Of a stretch of DNA of 64,000 nt, positions 46,166 to 54,077 are shown piece after piece. Numbering within the stretch: position 1 is the first letter of the stretch; each line of letters opens with the position of its first letter. The translations under genes were made by a program, and so were the position numbers. Under the pieces are notes generated by a model. It saw nothing but the letters and a program-made list of their open reading frames with translations. It searched no databases and was not told the origin of the DNA. Location: the NCBI RefSeq assembly GCF_002632725.1, contig NZ_NJAI01000007.1:320369-384368 (forward strand), written 5' to 3'. The DNA comes from Xenorhabdus hominickii (GTDB lineage: Bacteria; Pseudomonadota; Gammaproteobacteria; Enterobacterales; Enterobacteriaceae).

Positions 46166-47398
46166 TTAGTTTCCTTGCCTCGTTTGATTTACAGGAGAAA
46201 CTAACAGTGCGATTTCAACTCGTCTGTTTTTGGCCCGATTACTTGGGGTGTCATTTGGTACTAAAGGGTTATTGGCCCCTTTTCCTTCTGTTTTGACACG
46301 TTCTGGCTGAGCAAGATAACGTTGAAGTTCTTGTTGTACTGACTTGGCTCTGGCAAAGGATAATGCATAGTTAGACGGAAACCGTCGGCTGCTAATGGAG
46401 ATATTATCGGTATACCCGGTGACCAGAATTTCACCATTGAAATGATTCAGTGCTTCTGCGACATCCCTGATGACAGCCAAATAACGGCTGTTGATCTTAG
46501 TGGCGCCGGTTGTGAATAAAACATCTCCTTTTAACGTAACCACACTTCTATCCGTCATATCGGTCACACTTAATAAGCCCTCGGTTGTATCCTTTATCAG
46601 CATACTTTGCAGATTTAGAGTCGGAGGCACCACAGGATATACGCGATCATTGACCACCATATTTGGCATATTAGTCTGGTAGATTGTTGCCAAAACAGGA
46701 TTGATTAAGCCACTCAATCGCCAATTCAAGCCGATATACAAAAGACATACTAAAAAAACGAATACCGCTGTAACGGCCCATATCGGTAAGGAAAATTGCC
46801 ACGATTTAATCGGCATTGTGATGGCTTGTATTTTTGATGACAACTCGACAGGGTAATTACCACGGATCGAACGTATTAACTGAAACAGACGTTGTTTTAC
46901 CGTCTCTAGCTGTGAGCGTCCGTTATCCATAACACGATAGCGTCCTTCAAATCCAAGTTGGAGACAGAAGTTAATCAGCTCTAATAGAAATAAGTGCTCT
47001 CTTGGGTTTTGTGATAATTTAGCCAATAGTTGGAAGAATTTTTCTCCCCCCCATGTTTCATTGTGAAACGTAACGAGCAATCCGCTTGCAGACCACACAC
47101 TGCGGAGTCCCCAAGGAGTCAGGGCCGCTGCTTCATCTAATGCAGTACACAAACAATAGCGTGCTCCAATTATCACTTCATAAGATAAATTGGCATGTTG
47201 GCATGCGACTTCAAAACGCCGGATTTCGTTGATCAACTGCTGCCGTAAACCTGATGGGTCAGGATGAACAATAGAATGCCGGATTTGAGGGATGGTATTC
47301 AGCAACGGATTGGCAGCAGAAACTAAGGGATTATGATTGGCCTCACCAGAGAGTATTTTGGGTTCAGCTATCTGCTTGTCTTGTATCATCGGTTTCAT
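46166..47398 (-). CDS. tssL: T6SS membrane protein TssL with OmpA-like domain, cluster B
   Basis: This TssL has 410 residues: the cytoplasmic IcmH/DotU domain (ARYCLCTALDEAAALT, NETWGGEKFFQLLAKL), one transmembrane helix near 208-232, and a periplasmic OmpA-like peptidoglycan-binding domain (GYTDNISI, NRAKNRRVEIALL). Its ATG overlaps the tssK stop by 4 bp (ATGA), which supports the equivalent start chosen in cluster A. The short N-terminal ten residues differ completely between the copies. Confidence 0.95.
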   Translation of the reverse strand: MKPMIQDKQIAEPKILSGEANHNPLVSAANPLLNTIPQIRHSIVHPDPSGLRQQLINEIRRFEVACQHANLSYEVIIGARYCLCTALDEAAALTPWGLRSVWSASGLLVTFHNETWGGEKFFQLLAKLSQNPREHLFLLELINFCLQLGFEGRYRVMDNGRSQLETVKQRLFQLIRSIRGNYPVELSSKIQAITMPIKSWQFSLPIWAVTAVFVFLVCLLYIGLNWRLSGLINPVLATIYQTNMPNMVVNDRVYPVVPPTLNLQSMLIKDTTEGLLSVTDMTDRSVVTLKGDVLFTTGATKINSRYLAVIRDVAEALNHFNGEILVTGYTDNISISSRRFPSNYALSFARAKSVQQELQRYLAQPERVKTEGKGANNPLVPNDTPSNRAKNRRVEIALLVSPVNQTRQGN

Positions 47399-48744
47399 CC
47401 CCTCGATTTATTCTGATTACGGATAGCCCAAAACTCGATGTTTAAACCCGGGAATTCACCTGCCAGATGTAATGCAAAACCACTGGATTCCTCCATTTGT
47501 TTCCACAAATCACCTTCTTTTTCCAATTCGAAATAAACATAGCCTGAATGCCAGGGAATTTGTCTGGGAACAGACGGCATTGCCCGCAGTGGAATACCGG
47601 GTAACTGCAATTGAACTAATTCACGGATACGGCCAACGGGGGCTATTTTCATCTGGGCAGGAAAATTGCTCATCAAGACATCATTCGCAAGGTTAGCGTG
47701 GACTGCCAGAACAAAGCTGAATGCGTGTATCATATTGGAATCGGGTAATGTAGCGATGTTCAAGCCATGAGAATATTCCGTTAATGGCACCTGAATCGCC
47801 TGTTCTTCCAGAATGATTGATAATCCTTGACGCAGTTGGAACATGAGTTGCTTGAAACATTGAGCCAGATTGTCATGTTTATAGAGAGGCAAGTTCTCTT
47901 CTGGTACACGCTTTGGGGAAAACGTCGCCAATTCGGTAGCAAATTGCAGCCATTCGCTGAATAATCGTTCCGGATGCACTAATGACAAATTCTGGATATG
48001 GTTCACTTGACCGCTATAGCGATTCAGAAGTGACAGCAGGAGAAAATCCATAATTTCAGAATCATTGTATCGCCCTATCTGTAACAAACGCTGGCTTATT
48101 TGTTGACGGCGTTGTTCCAGCAAGCCCTGTATATCATTGATAAAACCGACTAGTTGCGGGCTTGCATGACAATTGAGTAAGGACGGAATAAAGAGTGAGT
48201 CAAGATGGAGTTTATTGTCGTTTGTTTTATTCACGACATGTGCGATGCTTAATGCCGTCCATTCTGGTGTTAAATCCGATTCCCGCATGAGACGCAAACG
48301 CATTTTGCCAAATTGTACTGTGGCATTGCCAACTGACATGGCATTAAAGTCATCAACGTTTTCCTCAAAGCTGACAAAACGAGCCAGCGAGTCTTGTTGC
48401 TCACTGAAAATCACTTCTTCTTTTCCCCTCTGGAAAGTCGGTAAAGCTAATACAATATTCGCATTTGTTTGATTTTCAGTGACCTGTAATGGAGTAGGTG
48501 TATGAGCAGCATCGAAACTAAATGGTGTTCCGTCAGGAAAAATCCCGCTGGCTAAGGAAAGCCTGACTTTACCTTGATTCAGAAGTTCTTGATCCAATTC
48601 AAGCGTCAAAAATCCCCAATAGTAAGGTTTTTGAGATATTCCCCAATCACGAATATAAGCTTCAAAATAGTTTTCAGCTTGCTGGAAGTGGTGAGGGCGT
48701 AAAAACATGCCTTCTGTCCAGATAACTTTTTCTGCTCTATTCAT
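47395..48744 (-). CDS. tssK: T6SS baseplate subunit TssK, cluster B
   Basis: This TssK has 449 residues and the signature KVIWTEGMFLRPHHFQQ at its start. Other stretches shared with cluster A are NFPAQMKIAPVGRIRELVQL and PSVPRQIPWHSGYVYFELEK. It overlaps the tssJ stop by 8 bp at its 5' end and the tssL start by 4 bp at its 3' end, so tssJ-tssK-tssL are translationally linked. Confidence 0.95.
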   Translation of the reverse strand: MNRAEKVIWTEGMFLRPHHFQQAENYFEAYIRDWGISQKPYYWGFLTLELDQELLNQGKVRLSLASGIFPDGTPFSFDAAHTPTPLQVTENQTNANIVLALPTFQRGKEEVIFSEQQDSLARFVSFEENVDDFNAMSVGNATVQFGKMRLRLMRESDLTPEWTALSIAHVVNKTNDNKLHLDSLFIPSLLNCHASPQLVGFINDIQGLLEQRRQQISQRLLQIGRYNDSEIMDFLLLSLLNRYSGQVNHIQNLSLVHPERLFSEWLQFATELATFSPKRVPEENLPLYKHDNLAQCFKQLMFQLRQGLSIILEEQAIQVPLTEYSHGLNIATLPDSNMIHAFSFVLAVHANLANDVLMSNFPAQMKIAPVGRIRELVQLQLPGIPLRAMPSVPRQIPWHSGYVYFELEKEGDLWKQMEESSGFALHLAGEFPGLNIEFWAIRNQNKSRG

Positions 48745-49288
48745 TATTTTTTTCAGCTCCAGCTACGCAACTTAAGTGACATTCTTTGATGAGACTTAAG
48801 CCATTATTGGTGGCCTTAACGCACACATTCAGTTCGTCAGGAGAAGAACGCCAGAATTCGTAAAAAGAAGGCTTTTCAGGTATGGGAACGGGAAATGAAA
48901 TACGCCATTTTTTACCGTCCAATTGTCTGTATTCAGCAATAATTCCGATATAGTTGGCCTCCGGGAGATTTTTTTCCACCAAGCAATGTGTATGCTGAGA
49001 AGGGCGTATAAAAAATCTATCTTCATTAACCAATTTGTCGCCTAATGTATCTTGTGCTTTATTTTGTAGAGAAAAGAAATCAGCAGACATAAATTCTTCA
49101 TTCGATTTCAATAAAATGACGTGTATTTTCAATGGAGCTGAATCATTCACTCCAGATACAGAATTGAAGATTAATTTATAGGGCGGTAATTTTGGCGTTG
49201 ATGAACAACCAGTCATGGTTCCTATAGGAATAGTCAGCAGAAGAACAGCCAGCAAAGGTTTTGATATTGACAGCAATATTTTCTTCAT
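48737..49288 (-). CDS. tssJ: T6SS outer-membrane lipoprotein TssJ, cluster B
   Basis: This TssJ lipoprotein has about 183 residues. The signal peptide (MKKILLSISKPLLAVLLLTI, then PIGTMTGC) ends in an MTGC lipobox. The mature domain (YKLIFNSVSGVNDSAPLKIH, SADFFSLQN, PDELNVCVKATN) resembles cluster A. I start it at 49288 (MKKILL). The longer frame to 49393 would overlap the PAAR-like gene and put 35 residues before the signal peptide. The stop overlaps tssK. Confidence 0.92.
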   Translation of the reverse strand: MKKILLSISKPLLAVLLLTIPIGTMTGCSSTPKLPPYKLIFNSVSGVNDSAPLKIHVILLKSNEEFMSADFFSLQNKAQDTLGDKLVNEDRFFIRPSQHTHCLVEKNLPEANYIGIIAEYRQLDGKKWRISFPVPIPEKPSFYEFWRSSPDELNVCVKATNNGLSLIKECHLSCVAGAEKNNE

Positions 49289-49334
49289 CCACCACCCGAT
49301 TGAACTTAATTTGTTTGTCGAGAGGTCAAAAATG

Positions 49335-49727
49335 TTAGGCAGCACTGATAAGAACTTTTGTTTGACTGGGTACGATGCGGGAACCCGGGGCATTAGTCGA
49401 ATTCTGCATAGTCGTACTCGATAGTCGGGTTGCGGGTGAACCTTTTATCAAGACAGAGTTGGCTCCCATTATGTGATGGGATGGTCCCATGACAGTGCCC
49501 GAAGCCACGCCAAGATTGACGCCTGGATTATCTCCCGTAGTCATGGGAATAATTGTTGCCAAATTATGAGCTGGGCAGCCCATAAACAGGATATTGAGGG
49601 CATTGGTAATGGCAGTGGTGCCTTGTGCCATATTGGGATAAACCACTGGCACCGGTGTGAACATTGGGGTCAGACATGTATCCGGTGTGGCCAGATCCAT
49701 TCCCCCCCCTTGAGTATTGGCAAACAT
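49335..49727 (-). CDS. PAAR-like DUF4150 spike-tip protein, cluster B
   Basis: This protein of about 130 residues begins MFANTQGGGMDLATPDTCLT and shares the GCPAHN, VNLGVASGTVMGPSHH and VLIKGSPATRLSS stretches with cluster A. It should cap the VgrG spike. It has no toxin extension. Two ATG codons stand in a row; the second (49727) has the better spacing to AGGAG and matches the cluster A start. It lies 10 bp after the DUF3540 gene. Confidence 0.82.
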   Translation of the reverse strand: MFANTQGGGMDLATPDTCLTPMFTPVPVVYPNMAQGTTAITNALNILFMGCPAHNLATIIPMTTGDNPGVNLGVASGTVMGPSHHIMGANSVLIKGSPATRLSSTTMQNSTNAPGSRIVPSQTKVLISAA

Positions 49728-49737
49728 CATCTTCTCC

Positions 49738-50361
49738 TTAGCCGATATGAATTTGTTCAGAATCGATTTTAGTGATGGATTTTGCAGATACGATAGTATG
49801 TTGGGCGTGCAATCGGGCGTAGTTTTCGGCTTTCATATCCAGCTGTCCGGCATGAACCTGTTCTGTTTGCTTTGTATGGCGAAATAGGCGGTTACTGAGT
49901 TGGGTGACTGTTTGCCAGAGCGATTCAAACTGATTGCCAACCAAACGCGTTATTGAAACCCACGCAGATAGTGATTCCCCACTGTATTGCATTTCACTGA
50001 TATGGCAGTTGCCATTGTTAGCTGTGATATTCAATCCATTGCTGTTCATGCTTAAGTTGCCTGAGGAAGTGATAGTCAGATCGCCGGAGACATTTATTTC
50101 AGCGGGATGTTGCTGATCTGGTCGTTCTAGTATGGCTAAAATCCAGAGATGGCCATCAATTTGCGTAATTAATACAGTATCTCCCATGTCTGGGGTCAAT
50201 AGGCAACTGGCAGCCCGTCGGCAATGCCAACCACGGTTGTTTTTGCTTTCCTCCACCATAAAACTGCCGTCCTGAAGAATACTCACGATCTGGCCGGTCA
50301 TTTGTTGTAATGGCTCGGTGGTAAGGCTATATGAGGAAAACGCATAAGAAGGTGTTGTCAT
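49738..50361 (-). CDS. DUF3540 family T6SS accessory protein, cluster B
   Basis: This protein has about 207 residues. I start it at 50361 (MTTPSYAFSS), which has a GGAG site 8 nt upstream and parallels MTESTYALSS in cluster A. The barrel-like part (QIVSILQDGSFMVEES, GDTVLITQ, LWILAILERPDQ) and the spike-like strands (DLTITSSGNLSMNSNGLNIT) are both kept. The final helical part (ESLWQTVTQLSNRLFRHT) is close to identical to cluster A. Conservation in both clusters suggests a structural role at the tip. Confidence 0.75.
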   Translation of the reverse strand: MTTPSYAFSSYSLTTEPLQQMTGQIVSILQDGSFMVEESKNNRGWHCRRAASCLLTPDMGDTVLITQIDGHLWILAILERPDQQHPAEINVSGDLTITSSGNLSMNSNGLNITANNGNCHISEMQYSGESLSAWVSITRLVGNQFESLWQTVTQLSNRLFRHTKQTEQVHAGQLDMKAENYARLHAQHTIVSAKSITKIDSEQIHIG

Positions 50362-50398
50362 TTTTATTCTCCGGATCAAGAGCCGATTCTATTAGGCT

Positions 50399-51466
50399 CT
50401 AGCGCTTATTATGTTGCGTATTCCACTCTTCAGCGGCAAATAGCTCAGGGTCATTTTCCAAGATTCCTTGGTGGCCAGAAAATAATGTTCCGATCTGTTG
50501 AGTACGATGAAAGAGCGTTCTCATAAAGTGAGCGGCCCGAAAATCACTGTTATTGATATTGGAATAGGAAAGGTCGGCATAAGGCATATCACAGCCTGTA
50601 AATTGTGCATTCACTGCATGCAATTTGTGCATTATTGCCATTGGGAACTTACTGTGTCGAAAATCAGCAGAATCAAGGCATGCACCGATAAAAATCGCTT
50701 GTTCAAACAGACTGTTTTTGCAACAAGCGCGAGTTAAATCGGCTTCGGTAAATAACGCCTGTGTTGCATTAACATTCGATAGCAAGGCATCTTGTAAAAT
50801 AGTGCCTTTAAAATTGCAGTTAGTTAATATTGCATGATTAAAATTTACGGTCTGAAGCTGACTATCTGTGAATTGGCATGTTTTAAATTTTTGTTTTTGA
50901 TAATTTTGTCCACGCAAATCACATTCAAAAAAAACGGCTTTGATAAATTCACTGGCAGAAAAGTCTGTTTCCCGTAAATCTTGACGAAAAAAAGTGACCA
51001 GAGAAAAGTAGCAATGATTTAATTTAGTGTGTTCTAGTGACGAATCAGTAAATATGACACGATCAAGATGACTCTGATTGAAATTGGCCGATTGTAGTGA
51101 ACAGGATAAAAATTGAGTATTATTTTGTTTTGTTGCCGTAAACTGCGTTTTTTTTAAATCACATTGGCTAAATATATGATCTAATAGTGTTATTTTATTA
51201 AATCTTGTGCGAACCAGATTGCATTTTTCAAAAACGCTTTGCTCAAATAGGGCCGAGTCGAAAATAGCATCTTCTATCTGGCATTCAGTAAAAATAGATT
51301 CTTTTAGCGAAGTATGAGAAAAATTGGTTCCTGAAAAGTTGACTTCTTTAAAGATCCCGCCAGATAAATCACGTCCAGATAGTGACATGTTTTGTAAGTT
51401 AATATTTTCAATAATTTCACCGTGTTTGATTTTATCGACTAATTCATCTGCTGTTAGTAAAGTCAT
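50399..51466 (-). CDS. Pentapeptide-repeat protein, T6SS tip module, cluster B
   Basis: This 355-residue pentapeptide-repeat protein matches the cluster A one (357 residues) along its length. Repeats such as VNFSGTNFSHTSLKESIF and CNFKGTILQDALL build a beta-helix, and the tail ENDPELFAAEEWNTQ is conserved. It overlaps the upstream DUF2169/pentapeptide gene by 4 bp. It resembles the C-terminal half of that neighbour and may have arisen from it by duplication. Confidence 0.8.
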   Translation of the reverse strand: MTLLTADELVDKIKHGEIIENINLQNMSLSGRDLSGGIFKEVNFSGTNFSHTSLKESIFTECQIEDAIFDSALFEQSVFEKCNLVRTRFNKITLLDHIFSQCDLKKTQFTATKQNNTQFLSCSLQSANFNQSHLDRVIFTDSSLEHTKLNHCYFSLVTFFRQDLRETDFSASEFIKAVFFECDLRGQNYQKQKFKTCQFTDSQLQTVNFNHAILTNCNFKGTILQDALLSNVNATQALFTEADLTRACCKNSLFEQAIFIGACLDSADFRHSKFPMAIMHKLHAVNAQFTGCDMPYADLSYSNINNSDFRAAHFMRTLFHRTQQIGTLFSGHQGILENDPELFAAEEWNTQHNKR

Positions 51467-54054
51467 ATCACTTTCTTATCCCGTTTGGGTAAAGTTTTGG
51501 TGCGTTTAGTATAAGAATGCGTTATTGAGGTTGAATCGTCGGTAATTGATTGGGACATATCAGTACGGAATAGATTGGTTCCCTGTAATTCTGTGCCGGT
51601 GAAGCTGCATTTCTGCATAAGCGTATTCATCAGGTTAGCATTGTTCAATATGGCACCGCGAAAATCAGCCCGGGTAAATGTGCTTTTTATCGCATTCAGA
51701 TACTGCATATTAGCTGATTGGCAGTTGGCTTCACTAAGGTCACTGTTATTTAAAGTGGTTGCGTAGAATATTGCCTTAACCAGAGGCATTTGACGCAAAT
51801 TACATTCGGTCAAGGTGGCATGGCTGAAATCTGCCTGATTAAGCTTACTGTTCATGGTAAATGCGCAGGTCAACAGATTGGCGGAACGAAATCGTATTTC
51901 ATTTGCCTCAGTTTCTACCCATGTACAACTTTCTAATGTTGTATGATTAAAACTCGCTTGTTTTAGTTTGCATTTTATAAATGTGATTTTATGCAAATTG
52001 GCGTGATTGAAGTTGAGTGTAGGAAGCTCAAGTTCGATAAACGTGCACTCTTTCCATTGTGAATATTGGAAATGGCAATGTGTAATAAAGATTTTTTGCA
52101 GGAACAGGTCTGTGAATATGACATTGTCAAAGCAACAATGATTAAACCGCGTTTCTTGCAGCTGTGTATCCTTAAAGCTTGCGTTGGAAAAATCACTTTG
52201 CTCACATTTAGCCAGTGCCAGACTGGCATTATCTAATTTGGCCGCCCGTAATGAAGTGTGGCAAATTTCTGTTCTGGCCAGCATGGCTTCACTGAAGTTT
52301 GCATCATCGAGTTGGCAATGATTTAAACAAGCGCTTTCCAATAGCGTTCGGGAGAAGTTGGCTCCACGTAGATCCAGGCCTGATAAGTCAGCGCCGGTAA
52401 AATCCATGCCACTGAAATTCCCTCCTTGCCGCATGATTCCTTGTACTCGTTTTCGGATAATTTGTGACAGGTTGCCTGTTAAGCGCAGAGCAGGAGCTTG
52501 TTCCTGTACTGACGATAAATACATTGTGTGTATTGATTGTTCCATCTGAGCGAGGTCTTTATCATTGAGTTTCATTTGCTGCTGATGCAATGTGTCTCGT
52601 ATTCGATGCAAATTTTCTGGCCCTCTGACCTGAGCTACCGTGTCTGATTTTTCAACATCAATCCCTTGTTCTTTAGCCTTGTTAATTATCTCCGCTTGTT
52701 TCAATTCGGCCTCAGTACGTTTCTGATCGGCTTCCTGCTCAATGTTTTCGACAAATTCGGGGAGTTCATCGAGTTTTTCGAGTTTTGGCGTAGCGGGTGA
52801 TTCAGTTTCATGTGGGATCAACGTATTGATATCTTGACCATACTCAGCCAAACGTTCCTGTTGTTGTTCACGCAGGCGTTTTTCACGGTTTTGCAGATTT
52901 TTCTGTAATGGCGAGTTACTTTCTGGAAGTTCGGTGTCTAACCAAGGGCCAATCATTTCTTCAGGAATGAGGTCTTTTTCCCGAAAAGTGTATAGTACGC
53001 CTTTTTCTTTATCCATGCGCTGGTCAAGAACACGCAGATAATGGCTTTCTGGACGGGGATTATCATTGAGTTCCAATGCTGAAACCATTTGTAAAACATC
53101 TTTGGCATCATCTTCATTTATTTGTGTGCTTCCATGCCAGATTAGGATCATTTGTTCTAAATGGGGGAAGAACCACACTGTTGTTTTACGCATAATGATT
53201 TCTTCAAAAATCTCTTCATCAAGACGCAACCGTCTGATAAAGCAACGGGCATTCCATGAGGGTAAGATGCCTTCCTGCATCGGTTTTTCTGGATGCATAT
53301 TCCAAATTCGCCATTCGGCCTGTTCTGGTAGGGTGGTACTGTCTTCCCACCATTGATCCTCTGGAGCTGCATTAAATAACCGCCAGTCAATATCACGGGA
53401 AAAACCGGGAAATTCGTTTTCTAACCACTCCTTATCGTATTTTTTACCTATGCGGGTAAAACGACGTGGCCATATGAAATCCAAGGGACAAAAACTGGCC
53501 GGAATGGGAATTTCCTGCGGTGATGTCAATCGACGTTGTGACATCAACCGATTGTGCAGTGTTTCAATATTCGGCAAGCGATGAATGTTCAACCCATTTT
53601 CCAGACTTTCGGGATTGACCCCGACACCGTGGGGGTTTTCTTCATAGCCTTCGCCACCAAAAGCCCGGCTCCAATCCAATCGCATTTGGTCAAAAGGTTG
53701 GGGCTTTGAGGGTGTATCATCAATCCAATAACGATCACCGAAAGCGGCCAACGTTTTTGCCAACTGCCCAACCTGAATACGGGCAGTACAGGCGGATTTA
53801 TCTGCCTGATGGTGAGTATAGGCATATCCTGTAGCCAAAAATTCAGCACAATATTTAGGCATAGCGAGATCGATAACGCCATTACAGGTTTTCAATTCAT
53901 TTTCTGCAAGCTGCCAAAGCTCTGCTTCCGGACGTAAGCGTGGAGCCGAACCCATATCAGCCAGTGCCATCACAGAGATCCCAAGGTGATTTTTTTGCAG
54001 CCAGCGATAAGGCCGATAAAGTACACTTAAACGCGAAGGTTTAATGATTTTCAT
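51463..54054 (-). CDS. DUF2169 plus pentapeptide-repeat protein, cluster B
   Basis: This 863-residue protein has the same three parts as in cluster A. The DUF2169 domain (1 to about 315) includes MALADMGSAPRLRPEAELW, LDWSRAFGGEGYEENPHG and RFTRIGKKYDKEWL. A charged coiled region follows (about 385-510), then pentapeptide repeats to the end (NFSGMDFTGADLSGLDLRGA and others). Inserted residues near 170 (SQRRLTSPQE) account for part of the length difference. It lies 23 bp after vgrG, suggesting a role in loading or building the VgrG tip; that is inference. Confidence 0.82.
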   Translation of the reverse strand: MKIIKPSRLSVLYRPYRWLQKNHLGISVMALADMGSAPRLRPEAELWQLAENELKTCNGVIDLAMPKYCAEFLATGYAYTHHQADKSACTARIQVGQLAKTLAAFGDRYWIDDTPSKPQPFDQMRLDWSRAFGGEGYEENPHGVGVNPESLENGLNIHRLPNIETLHNRLMSQRRLTSPQEIPIPASFCPLDFIWPRRFTRIGKKYDKEWLENEFPGFSRDIDWRLFNAAPEDQWWEDSTTLPEQAEWRIWNMHPEKPMQEGILPSWNARCFIRRLRLDEEIFEEIIMRKTTVWFFPHLEQMILIWHGSTQINEDDAKDVLQMVSALELNDNPRPESHYLRVLDQRMDKEKGVLYTFREKDLIPEEMIGPWLDTELPESNSPLQKNLQNREKRLREQQQERLAEYGQDINTLIPHETESPATPKLEKLDELPEFVENIEQEADQKRTEAELKQAEIINKAKEQGIDVEKSDTVAQVRGPENLHRIRDTLHQQQMKLNDKDLAQMEQSIHTMYLSSVQEQAPALRLTGNLSQIIRKRVQGIMRQGGNFSGMDFTGADLSGLDLRGANFSRTLLESACLNHCQLDDANFSEAMLARTEICHTSLRAAKLDNASLALAKCEQSDFSNASFKDTQLQETRFNHCCFDNVIFTDLFLQKIFITHCHFQYSQWKECTFIELELPTLNFNHANLHKITFIKCKLKQASFNHTTLESCTWVETEANEIRFRSANLLTCAFTMNSKLNQADFSHATLTECNLRQMPLVKAIFYATTLNNSDLSEANCQSANMQYLNAIKSTFTRADFRGAILNNANLMNTLMQKCSFTGTELQGTNLFRTDMSQSITDDSTSITHSYTKRTKTLPKRDKKVI

Positions 54055-54077
54055 TGAAATCCTGATAGGTGTATTTA

